64,000 nt of DNA. Origin: Haliotis asinina. Its lineage: Eukaryota > Mollusca > Gastropoda > Lepetellida > Haliotidae. Positions 1-12,800 of the stretch are shown here, piece by piece. The translations under genes and the position numbers were made by a program. The DNA is taken from NCBI RefSeq assembly GCF_037392515.1, contig NC_090290.1:31579753-31643752 (forward strand), written 5' to 3'. The notes below the pieces were generated by a model. The model worked only from the letters and a program-made list of their open reading frames with translations, did not search any database and was not told the origin of the DNA. The stretch's first letter is position 1. Each line of letters begins with the position of its first letter.

Positions 1-3000
1 TACTCTAAGAAGAACAAAGTTAGACACCATCGTGAATTGTCACGTAGGAAGCCCTATTTTCGGACTCAGAAGTCACATCGTGGATCATGAATGGTCCGGA
101 CTATCTACAGCATTCAAGTAGGCATCTAACTTTCAACAACAACAAGATCATCAGCAGTCCCCGCAACAATCTTACAAGATAGACGACATTTGGACGGGCT
201 CGATTTAGACTCGCATCTCAAGTTCAGACCTGCAAATGAGGGAGAATGAATATTCCTGGCAGCTTTCGTCACTCAGAAGATGGATCAGCAGTTTACGCCC
301 GAACACCTCATCTCAACTGCTGTGGGACTGAATCTACTCCCTTGACAAGATTGAAGAGGTAACAAGGATGATTGCCCAAGACTTTAGAGAAGTCATGATG
401 ATCACGCCTATCGACACCTTGCCTTGACAATGGTCCTCAAGCAGATGGGTGCAGGCTAAACCAACATTAGCTCTCAACGGTCCTTTTCAGGATCACCAAA
501 CAACCCAAAAGAATGCTTGATAACTTGATGTAAAATGAAATAAAACATGTAATATAATATTAAAACAATAAAGTCAACATAACAATGTTTTATATATGGT
601 GTCGTTTAGCCCATCAATCAATAGGCTTTTTTGCCAATATGATGCCATTTTCATGACTTAGATGCCGTTCTGCTGTGGTGCCGTTTTTAGCTATAACTCA
701 AGCAGACAAGTCCGCGTTACACAAACAAGTCCAAGTTCTCCAGAGTCCAGAGACCGAGAGATAAGTTTAATACCGGAGTGTCCAGGAGGTAAACATTGAA
801 GATCAGAGTCGGAATGACTGGAGTTTTCCACCCTCAGCCATTCCCATATATGGATGAATGTCTTCAACTCGACTGGAAGAAGCGGGGAATTCTCAACGAT
901 GAATACATCATGAAGATTCTTCGAGATGACTGCAAGATACCACTGCAAACTACACCTCCAATCACAAGAGATGACGGTATTATCTTTGGTGGAAAAATTT
1001 TGACACACCTACCTGGAAGACAATTTGTCTACATCAGTTTCAAGCGGCAGAGGATTTTTTGCGTGCTTTACTCATCTAGACATGTGTTCATCAAACAGTA
1101 TGGTTACACACTAGATTAGCAGTTGACAGCGTGATTTGATTATTCAGATGGCATAGAGATCTTCTACAGCAAACTCAACGTTGCCTATCAGGAGGCTTGC
1201 AGCAATAAATGGCAGTTTCTGATCTTACAGCCAGCCAGCTATAAATAGACTTCCTTGGAATGTCAAAACGTTCATAATGAACAGCGTTGATGTACTGAAG
1301 ACGAAGAATGACGCATCTTCACAGCATACAAGCTCATCATGAGAGAAGTCAACTCAGTCAACAGTTGGACTTCACTATCAGGCTACTAACTCAGCTGGAA
1401 TGACTTGAGAATCTAACTCCTCTGGATTTGATTCATCACTACGATGAGATACATCGCTGTCCCAGGATCAGTGGGTCGAAGTTCAAGCCGATGATTAGAA
1501 GAAGTTCTACTCTCTCCGTTATCGCTATGTCAGTGATAATATCTACTCGATCTGCTCACGTCACCTTAGGATATAACCAGACAAAAATACCTTCTACTAC
1601 TTTTATGACAGTGGTTCGTTCCTGTGTCATGGTTTCACGTCTTGACCGGTTTACGATGCTAGACAACTTGAAGCCACACCCACTGTGGGGAACTCACCAG
1701 TCAAATGTCTGCACAGGAACCTATATTGTACAGTCGGCATTCAACAACTATCTCTATGTAGACACAGCTCCAATTATGGGGTGCCCATCTAAACAATGAC
1801 GTTGCAGCAGGAATCTGGAAGCAACCCATCTGTGTTCCGACTTCACATGTGGAACGTATCAAAATCTGTTTAAAACAGAGGATACTTGATGAGAGCAGCG
1901 AAAGCAGTTACTTTAGCCTTACAGAAATCCACTCGCTCCCTTTGTGATGACAAGTGGAAGCGGTTTGAGACATACGCCAAGAAGAAAGGCTTCACAGTGA
2001 TGAAGGCAACACATCTGCAGATAGCAGAATATTTATGTCACCTATGACATTCCAGAGGCCTGAAAGGCTCTACATTATCTACATACTTGACATTTCTCAG
2101 CTCAGTTGTCAACGGGGACCAAGCTGACTAAAGAACCCGAGTTACTTGCCTTGCTACACTCCTGCAAGTTGGAGGATCAACAATTTAGAGCTCCAGCATG
2201 GACAACGTACTAAACACTGCACTCCATACACCAATATCTCACAAGTGATGCATACGAGCCGCTTGATCGGACCTCATTTGAACTGCTAAGTCAGAAGACG
2301 CTGTTTTTACTAGCCTTGGCTACAGCTGCATGAATGTTAGAAATTCATGCTCTAGACATCAACCACACGAGCTTTGATGCTAGTCATCTGCAGACAGCTC
2401 ATCTGGGTTTACGATGGGATTTTATTGTGGAAAATCAACTGTCAGGTCAACCAGATAGTGCCACATACTGGCACTATCTTCAATCCCTAGACTCCATGAT
2501 ACTCAAGATTTATCATTATGTCCAGTCAGAGCATTGAAGATATGCATCGCAAGTACCAAGTCTTCAAGGCAACATTTCAAGCGCCTGTTTATCCCTATAT
2601 CTACTGAGACACTTACGGAAGTATCCTGCAACACTATCTCAGATAGGTCAGAGCTGTTATATTGAGAGCCTTTATAGAAGCAGGATTGGAACCTCCGCGA
2701 GCCTCCAACCCACATGAAGTCAGAGCCTTGGCCTCTTCACTAGCGCTATGTGGGAATTGCTTTCTACCAACTATAATGGAGGTTTTCTTTTGGAAGTCAA
2801 ACACAGTGTTTGCCAACCACTACCTACAAGACAAAGCCACGGAGGACGTCTCTGGCATTCATCAGTTTGGACCACTTGTCATTGCTCAGCAACTAGTACT
2901 TCCCCGAAGGCGTTGAGTTCACTCACCCGTTTTATCACGAGATTTTTGGAAGCCAGATGCTCTGCGGAGTATTTTGGTGGAAAGTCTATGCGCACGTCTT

Positions 3001-3612
3001 AAACAGACTAGCATAGGTTATTACGACCTTGTATTTAGTATGCAGATGTTTGAATATGAACAAAATCAAAAAAGGTAGCAACTAGTCTCGATTGTTATAT
3101 CTTGACATTTAGTTGCATCAGAAACTAACATGACATTAACTATTGTTGGACTAAATTATCACCGTTACAAGTTCCTGTTAGGGGAGAAATTATTCGACGT
3201 AATTTGGAACAGACAGCAGAATCCAGTCTGGCCTGACCCACCGCTGTTTCCGTCGGATTCTGTAAGCAATTAAGTATGAACCAGGATAAGGAAAAATATG
3301 TAATTTTCTGAATAAAATTGATATTTTATACTTATCCTGACTCATGGCGAAAACCCTCCCAGCTGCCCCTCACAGACACGCTGAATTCTAGTATTCTCAT
3401 GTTGGGCGATTATAGGAGAGAGTGAAGTATCATGGTAGTCAGCTGACCATGTGCATGGCAAGGGAGGTAATACATGGGTGAGTGTGAAGTTTACATCCAC
3501 TTCTTATAGAAGGAAACTTCAAGGGATTCCAGGTGTTCCACTACCTTCACCAGGAAGAGGAAAGAAAGTAATTAAGCACTAAGTATGAAATATCAATTTT
3601 ATTCATAAAATT
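1..3612 (+). mobile_element. Degenerate DIRS-type retrotransposon, 5' end outside window
   Basis: Broken reading frames run in the + direction and match, piece by piece, the element at 47019-50188. The piece at 2334-2537 (LEIHALDINHTSF...) parallels one at 48049-48249. The piece at 2662-2916 carries a NPHEVRALASS segment resembling the HxxR box of tyrosine recombinases and FANHYLQDKA just after it. The 3' terminal repeat is about 3410-3612. It contains the same block (gagagagtgaagtatcatgg) found in inverted orientation at both ends of the second element. Many stops make it non-functional. It ends about 90 bp upstream of the CPVL catalytic-Ser exon, so it sits in that gene's intron in sense orientation. 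The DIRS assignment is by analogy with the other two copies. Confidence 0.7.
3300..3612 (+). repeat. Terminal repeat of DIRS element 1
   Basis: The stretch 3412-3612 matches the inverted terminal repeats at 47019-47240 and 49995-50188. Just upstream, 3300-3345 carries the element's other end motif (aaaattgatattttatactt) in the reverse sense. Extra terminal-repeat-derived sequence next to the terminus is typical of DIRS architecture but is not resolved here. Confidence 0.6.
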
Positions 3613-3702
3613 ACGTTATCAGTGGATGATGAAACCATTATCTAAAGTAGAGATGGAAAGGCATTCTTGCATTTTTCTGTATGTCTGTCCTCTGCTTTTC
3701 AG

Positions 3703-3825
3703 TCGTATGCAGGGAAGTACGTCCCTGCCATCTCTTACAAGATCCACACAGAGAACCCAACAGCTAAAGTGAAGATCAACTTTAAGGGGATGGCCATTGG
3801 AGATGGCCTCTGTGATCCAATAACG
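3703..3825 (+). CDS. CPVL: CPVL exon carrying the catalytic serine
   Basis: It follows the acceptor ctctgcttttcag and precedes the donor gtacaa. It encodes 41 codons starting SYAGKYVPAISYKIH and ending MAIGDGLCDPIT. The first codon, TCG, is the nucleophile of the GES motif. The Gly-Glu part must be supplied by the previous exon, upstream of the DIRS element. Confidence 0.93.
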
Positions 3826-6800
3826 GTACAAAAACGCTACTCTTTTCTTGCATTTGTTTCATAAAACAAGAATTAAATCTGGAATGGTGAATTCCTTTTA
3901 GCGTTGACTGTCCTCCACTTACTGAGGAGAACACTTGTTCATCAGTTCTTTGGGTGGTATCTGACACACATTAATGAATTAACACAGGAATGTTGAATCA
4001 AATCAGTAAAAGTTGAAAGTAATGACTGATAAAGTAATTCATCTGTAAAATTTACTTGTTCAGTATTCATGTTAATGCTTACTGCGCTTCAAGTATTCAC
4101 TTGTATTAGGAAACTTTGAAACCCATTTGCTTTTTACAGTGGAAATGTATGTTAAACAACGTTTGATATCATTGACAGATGTTCCCCAAATATGCTGACT
4201 TCATGTTTAACATCGGTGTTCTGGACGAGAGTGAGCGAGACTACTTCCAGTCCCAGTCAGACCTGGCTGTAAAGGCAATGCAGGAACAAAGGTTTGGGGA
4301 TGCTTTCAAGGTGGGTGGAAGGCAGCAGCAGTACTTTCTCCTGGCCATAGCTACATTGCAACGTCACTTTTCTGGGATACATTGGATGTTTGTTAATGTG
4401 TATGATGCTCTACAGTCAGAGGCATTTTGTGATAAACATTGGTGAAATGTCTCAGAAATATGTTGAAATTGTATCTGTTCCTAAGCAAGAGACAATGCAG
4501 AAAGTAGGAAGGACTACTGTTTGTACTGTACCATGACTAATGACCATGTGATGAGTGGTGAGAGTTTAGATGGAACTGTTCTCTATTGGGAAAAAAAATG
4601 AAATAGGTAATATACAGCAAGAGCATCCAGTATGCAGCCCAGATGGTCAGATTAGATAGTTTCATTGTGGGCCCAGGCTGATAGTTCATCATTCCATCAT
4701 GGCTGAGTTCCTCCTCTACCATCAATCAAAGGTTAGCCAAGAAAATATGTTATATGCTCTTTACAATGTGTTATGATTGATGTTCATGATACAATTTTTC
4801 GTTTCAGTATGCAGATGGTTTTGATAAGGTGTAATCCCATCATGACGTCACATTCACTTTCATCTACTTAAATAGATGTAAATTTTCTCTCTCAACAGAT
4901 ATTTTGGGCTCTGATATTAGGAGGCAAATCTTCCTTTACAGCAAATGTCACTGGTTTAATTGATCATTACAACTTCCTCAGAACTGAGGTATATATCTGA
5001 GATTGCCTTCATGCATACTGCTTTCCTGCCTTAATCCTTCCTCAGCTCACTGGCAACCATGACAACTGAGAGATGCGTCAAACAGGCATGAATGTGTTAG
5101 ATCTAGGCTGCAGTTTGAGCTTTAAACACCTCCATTGTGATAATTGATTTTAGGACATGTTTGAAGCCTTATTCATTTCTGAATCACATTCCATATGTGC
5201 TTATGACCCAGTCATTGATGTTTCTTGTTTTGAGGGTTTATTCAGTACAAATCTAAATATCTTATTGTTGGCATGGCAGATTTGTTTTTCAAAAGACAGT
5301 CCTCAAATAAATTACATAGTAATATCAAAAAACACATTGAAAATGGAAATAATTATTAAAATCCTGCTACAACTGTGCTCAATTTGTTTCTTATATCCAA
5401 TATTCTCAACACAGTGAAAACAGCTCGAACAAATGTTTGAATCAGTAGACTGGTCAGCAGGCCTTGATATTGCTTCCAGCTGACCATGTTGATCAAATTT
5501 TTCTATGTTGTTGCTACAAGGTAATTTATATCCTGTAAACGTTGCTGTTTCGTTTCAGTGTTCTTATCCGTCCAGGTTTCCAACATAGATATGGAACTAT
5601 ATCAGTGTGACTGGCAGTATGCTCACATCGTCTGATGTGTTTCACCAATGCCAGTTGATTTTTTTACCAGTGCCTGTCTTTGCACTCATTGTCACTGATT
5701 TTGTGTAACTTGTTCCCTTGGATATATACAATTTAATCTCTGTTTCCCAAGTAGACCAACTGATTCTGTGACACTCCTTTCAACTGATTATGTGGCACCA
5801 CTGCCACTTGATGCAGTCAGTGCAGCTGTATCTCTCCTGCCTGTTGATGTACTCACACCAACTAATTGTGTCACACCAGTGCCTGTGGATGTATCCCCAC
5901 CAACTGATTGTGTGATACCAGTTCCTCTTGATGTACTCACACCAACTGATTGTGTCACACCAGTGTCTGTGGATGTATCCCCACCAACTGATTGTGTCAC
6001 ACCAGTGCCTGTGGATGTATCCCCACCAACTGATTGTGTCACACCAGTGCCTGTTGATGTACCCCCACCAACAATTCTGTAATACCAGTACCTGTTGATG
6101 TCTCCCACCAACTGATTCTGTGACACCATTGACTGTTGATGTTCTCCCACCAACTGATTGTGTGACATCAGTGCCTGTTGATGTACTACCACCAACTGAT
6201 TGTGTCACACCAGTGCATGTTAATGTTCTCACACCAACTGATTCTGATACACGATTGCCTGTTGATGTTCTCACACCAACTGATTGTGTGACACCAGTTC
6301 CTGTTGATGTACTCACACCAACTGATTCTGATACACCATTGCCTGTTGATGTTCTCACACCAACTGATTCTGATACACCAGTTCCTTTTGATGTTCTCAC
6401 ACCAACTGATTCTGATACAGCAGTTCCTGTTGATGTTCTCACACCAACTGATTGTGTCACACCAGTGTCTGTGGATGTATCCCCACCAACTGATTGTGTC
6501 ACACCAGTGCCTGTGGATGTTCTCACACCAACTGATTGTGTGACACCAGTGCTTGTTGATGTTCTCACACCAACTGATTGTGTGACATCAATTCCTGTTG
6601 ATGTTCTCACACCAACTGATTCTGATACACCATTACCTGTTGATGTTCTCACACCAACTGATTCTGATACACCATTGACTGTTGATATTCTCACACCAAC
6701 TGATTCTGTGACACAAGTTCCTGTTGATGTTCTCACACCAACTGATTCTGTGACACCAGAGCCTGTTGATGTTCTCACACCAACTGATTGTGTGACACCA

Positions 6801-9800
6801 GTTCCTGTTGATGTTCTCACACCAACTGATTCTGTGACACCATTGCCTGTTGATGTTCCAACTCACCCATCACTTTGGGTAAACTGTCCTGATGAGCTGT
6901 GTCTCACTGTTACTGTAATACTTAATTCCTTATCAGTGTCACACATGTGCACCAATCATATCCAATTCACAATAACTGTGAATCATAACATGATACATGC
7001 ACTTCAGAACAATATTCATCAATTTAGAGAGGTTCCTTTTGAAGGGTAATGGAATTCTAGTTTGTTCAGAATAAGCATCGTCGTGAAAATCTAATTGCCC
7101 TTGACAATGGACCTCTTGATGCTCGAGTGTTGAAGTTAGCAGATTATGTGACAGACTTTGAGGGTAAATATCACAGCTTGGAAGATGCCCAACACTGGAA
7201 AACCTGCTACCCCATTTGCATTAACAGGACCTACTTTGTTTGTGTTTTGTTCTACATTCCCCATATGTTGGGAGACTGGGAGCTCCCCATTTAAGGCAGT
7301 ATGTAGTGATGTATTACTGATCCTCCTGGGGTTTAGTCCTGATTTTGACATTCCTAAGTTTGACAGTGATATTCTTCTTACCCTTCTGTCAAGCCCGTTG
7401 TAGGCAGTAGTCCCAACTTCTACAGTGAGCTTACCGTCATCCCAGTTTTAACAGTTCTGGGTTCACACATGTTGATTAATCCCTGATTAGCCAGTGACTA
7501 TGGGAGCTACTGTTACAGACGACTTAAATCAAAAAGACTATAACTAAAACAGTTTAGTTTTCAATGTCAGTCACTATTAACCAATAGTGAATCAAGTCAC
7601 CAGTACCTGAGCAGCAGTGTCAGACAGCCCACTGCCACAGTCATCAGCAAGGTATGACGCCATAATTCTGTCATATGTCAAGTATTCAAGTATTAGTTGG
7701 TACAAATAGTTGGTTAAAGCATTATCAATGTGATGTCTCTTCATATGTTTCTGCCCATTTTAATTTAACTATCAATCCCAACAGGATTAACATGATTTGA
7801 CAGTGGTCATTCTGCTCCATTGTGTTAGTTCCACTTATGTCAGCGAATCGTCACCACTACACAAATCAATGACCTAGACACTGTCAAATATGGAACACTA
7901 TGACTCTCCAGGCCTTGCCTTATATAGTACTGACATTGTTTCTTTGACAGAGACCGAGCTTTTTCACTCTGTGTTAAGGATATTGGTGATAAGATGCATA
8001 TTTCACTTAGTCATAACAGTTTATCTTATATTCTATGCTTTAGTTGTACTTTAGTTTACTGGTACTTGTTGGCAAGCTGAGCCAGAGTCCAGAGCTACAA
8101 GTTTTCTCAATTCTGTTTCTTACAGATTATGGGTAAAGTCTTAAATAACGGCCAAGATGCTTACTTTTATAATGTCACAGGCTTGGATGATCTTTACAAC
8201 TTTATTCTCAGCAAGGTAGAATTTTTGCAAGTGTTTTTCTTCCACAGACATTCTCTTTCTTTCTGACACTAGAAGAAACTGATTTTGATAACTGCTATTC
8301 AATTACTCCAGGTCTTTGATGAGCTGTTAAATGGGGATCTCACACCAGGGCCTCCATACTTCCAAAACGTCACAGGGACTTCCAATTACTACAATTTCCT
8401 GCTTACAACGGTAAATTGTGTTACTGGTAAACAAACTGTACATAACAGGATATCAGGTTGACTGGGATGAAAGGGCAGTGGGTGAAGTTATAGGTGATAC
8501 GCAAGTCTTTTAAAAGAATTATTTCCTTTTACTGATGCATACATTTTGACTTTTTCTCTCAATATTTGCTAGTTCTTTGTAAATATTGATATATATGTTT
8601 GTGTTGTATAACTGTGAAAATATATATCTGCAGAGATAAAGATTATAGAATTTTCTAAGATCACATCCTCTCATGTAAAGACAAGACAGTGTCTGCTAGC
8701 ATGATCTCCGCACAAATTAGTGTTTCATATAGTGTTAGTCATTGAAATATTGATGCTCAGAATCCAGGCTACTCTGAAACCCTGTGCTTGGTACAATTGA
8801 TTGAAGTGTATCCTTTGTATGGTTAGTCTACCAGTACACATTCTATCACTTACCCTATGGCCTGGTCACATACAGTCAGTTTCTTCAGTGAGCCAGCTTC
8901 ACTTGCGCTCTCAGTGCCATGTTGCCATGTTTGTTTCAAGCATTATTAACACAACTTGTTGCATGCACTGCACTGAAATATTCTATTTTGCTTTAAGCAT
9001 AATGAAACCCAGCTAATTTCATTGATATAGTGCACTAAAGTACTGTCAGAAAAAGAACAAAAACTGTTTTTTGGCTGTTCTTCTGTGGCCCTAAAATTTA
9101 CTTAACTGCAAAAAGGAAATAACTCGCTTCGGGCTATCTGGGCATTCAGTGGGATGCATAAGAGGATATCCAGAAAACCATGTTTACTCGTAAAAGCAGG
9201 CAAAACTTCAAAAAAATATGACCAGCTGCTGAAAACAATAGTTCAGATGATAGATGGCAATGAGGTTGGTCAGCCAGGTATGACTTACCTTGCATGAAAT
9301 GCATGCACTACCTACTGCAAAGGGTCATCTCAAATGTATTTTGTGCTGTTTCGTGTATGTTGAATATGTTTCATCTATTGAGTAACATCTTACATGTCTT
9401 TCTAGAATGAAGTTTATGTTAAGATATGTAAAAGATTATGATACCTGATACCCATAGTAAAGCATCATATTAAATGTCTCAAAATATATAGGTGGCATGA
9501 CCATCTGATGATCAACAGGACTGTATATGTTACATATGTTAGGACATACCGTGTACTTCCCTACTTCAATTCTTCAATGGGATTATCATATCTTAGCTGT
9601 TATCTCTATCCGTCTGCCTGACGCCAACCATCATCTGCTTCACTCATCCTGGTTTTGCTTTTGAGACATCCCCTCTTACCAGTTTCTTTTCATAGTGATA
9701 GTGAGACTTCATTGAAGCTACATCCTTAATAATTTCAATATGAAAGTTATTATTTTTCTTACGGCAGCTATCGTTTATAATAAGGCTAAATCTAAATTCA

Positions 9801-12800
9801 AAATGGGTGTTTAAAAAGTGTCCTTTGTAATACAACATCATTGCACACTAATTTGCATAAAGCTTTGGTCTGTTTCCCCCCCCCAAATAAGTTGCTTTGG
9901 ACTTTTTCACGTTTCGTATCTCCCTACAACTAGAACCGTAGTTGGGTCGAATGTATTTTAACACATATTTCACACTTTCACATATCAACTGCATAAAATG
10001 TAGAGATATAAGTGAAAAAACAACAACATTTTTTTCCTATTTCCAACAGTACTATAATTCCAGTATCATGTAATAACATTAATTCACTTGCTAACAGACT
10101 GTTCTCTGTTCACCCACATTAAACAGTAATATATACATGACTTATACATAGTTTTACTGTGTTTATCATTATCACAGTAACAAAATCTGTTGTGAAGCTT
10201 TCATGAAAAAATAAGATAATCAACTTGATGGAATACCAATCACCTCTATTTTCATTTTGGGTAAATAAATTTGATATAAATGTGCAATATAAATGTCTTT
10301 ACTTACAACTTTTTACTTTCCTCCTATGAAAGTGTAATTCTTACTTTGAAACTATCCCGTAATGTTGAATTTTCTCCAGGAGCCCGCCGCTTTCAACTAT
10401 TACGGCCCGTTCCTGGCACGACCTGATGTCCGTAGAGCAATACATGTGGGTAACCTCACATACAATGATGGCAATGCTGTGGAGAAGCATCTCATGAATG
10501 ATGTCATGCAGTCAGTCAAGCCATGGATAGCCACACTGATGGATAATTATAAGGTTGGTGCTTTGTTCCCTTACAGTCTAGGTTCTGCTTGGGATTAGGC
10601 TAAGAGTATATATTCTTCAAAGTCTGGAATCAGTTTGAATACCATTGCTTTTCCATCATTTTGTTACTGCAGTATGAAGAAGTTGTGCCATGGGTATTTT
10701 GGGCCTTTCAAATTCTAGAAGCAGTCCTTCAATAAGTAAACCAGGCAACTTTGTGGTCAGCTAATGCAAATGTCAACATGCAGTAAACTTGGACAAAGTA
10801 CTGTGACAATGTGTCGCAGTCCACCCAGCAGTTAATGGGTATCCAGTAAGGATGGGAAAGCCACATGAAGTCGGTATGTCTAGTAGCTGCAAGAGTTGTA
10901 TTTTCCTCAGAGAGTTGAGATTGACATCCAGTGAAGGAGACAGAAAGAACTTGTGAAGCACCTTAAAGTGATCTAGAAGTAGGTCATATGGGGTGCTATA
11001 GAAGTGTGGCATATAATATAATAATTATGCCTGAATTAAAATTTGTCATACTGCAGAGTCCATTTTTTGTGATGTAAGTCTGATGCTATTACAAAAAAAC
11101 TAAAACCAAGAAAGAAAAGAAGTAGGAATTTTTCAGTGGAGGATCGCAGCCTTGGAAAAAAACTTTAGAGAGTACTAGTCATATTAAGGATGTTTCAGTA
11201 GTTCCACAATTTATACAAAAAGATGACAATATACTACGATTTGTAATATAATAGTGATTTGGATGACCCTATGTAAGTTAGTTCTTAGATTTCCATATTC
11301 TCCTGTTTGTGTAGATGTATTTTGACTAATTTAATGTAATAGAATTACTGAAAATAATACCACATTTTAGTTGATGATATTGTTTTGAGTTCTGAAAATC
11401 CAAAATTGCTTTGCTTTTAAGTATGTATCTCACCCAGTTTCAATTAATTGTATAAACTGTCTCGGCTTCTGTGTCAGCTTCTAACACTATTAACACTATT
11501 TAGATAAAACATAAACTGACTGATTTTACCATTTTATTATGTCCAGAATATATGATCAGTTAACGATGCGATACATCATAATACTGAAAATGAAAACAGA
11601 ATGATTGGGAGCTTGTGTTCACTCTTGTCCAGCTGACCTTCACCTCAAAGAAATTACTTAATGTATGCAACAATGTTGATGGATGACATCACTACAGTGC
11701 CAATGACAGATTTCTTACAAAATGGCGCCTTTGGTGACAAGGGTGCGCAGGGTTTTGTGTGGATTCTTCCTTGATTCAGGGATTGTTTGTACATAAATAT
11801 GACATGTAAGTAATCAGAATCATTCTGCCTACCTGGGTATTGTTATATGTTTTTATCATTTTCATTGTAAGAGAAGAAGGCCAAATTGCTGATAATTACT
11901 GTTGTCGTTCTGTGTGATTTTGCATCAGTCAAACTATGACAATTTCATATGAATTATCAAATCATTGCATTGTATCTATTTTTAATTTCCTGCTACTACA
12001 ATATCGCCATACATATTCAAAGGGTATTCAGCCATTACAAGCAATGAAAAGACAGGTGGACGTTGGAAAATTTCAGAAAATGGAACGACCTGTAATATCT
12101 GAATTTTTCTTTGTTTGCATTTGAAACAGGCGCACTCTTTCGAGCATAGTGTTCGTTTTCACACTCAGTATCTTTCATTTCACTTTATCTAGACAGTTGT
12201 ATCGGTGACAAGCTGATTTGTAATTAGATTCTAAAATATAGGGGGAATTCTGTTATCTATTTGTCACAGCTGAATATGATAGATCTATATATGTGATGTA
12301 ATTTGCGTCTCAAGATATCCAACATGGCTGAAAGCGCACTTCGGCATTCATTTATGTGTATTTTCGAAAACATCCCAACTGATTCTGGGTTTATTGGCAA
12401 AGTTGTAGAGTTATCATGAAAATCTGACATCAGTGATCATTCATATGCTATTTTTGAAAATGAATACTCCCAGTAATATTCTGATTTTCACATTTCAAAA
12501 CACACAGCAAATAAGCTGTGAATAACGATTTTGTATTGTGTCAAAAATGGGGACAATGAAGCCCATTGATAGGTTATTTTAAGCACTCTAACTTTGTTTG
12601 AGTATCAAGAAAAAGGGGAATTCCCGCAGAATTCAAAGCCATGAAGCATATTTGTGTGCATAATATATTTAGAATTTCATTGGACTGCAGAATGAGGGTT
12701 GAAGGGGAAGGATGTGTGTGCTTGTGGACGTGTGTGCGTGTGTCATAACTAAATGTTAATGGATGATTAAGCTCATCTCTGTCCACTAAATACTCGATAT

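Noticed and set aside
796..1119. 107-codon plus-strand ORF as a host gene
   Set aside because: It lies in degenerate DIRS-derived DNA, with no recognised domain and overlapping ORFs on both strands.
4807..4828. Mini-exon after tttcgtttcag in CPVL
   Set aside because: Its ~21 nt before a gtgtaa donor has no family counterpart; probably chance.
5157..5417. 86-codon plus-strand ORF
   Set aside because: AT-rich CPVL intron, no splice context and no recognisable motif.
5780..6820. 346-codon minus-strand ORF
   Set aside because: Entirely within the 42-bp minisatellite and antisense to CPVL; openness follows from the period.
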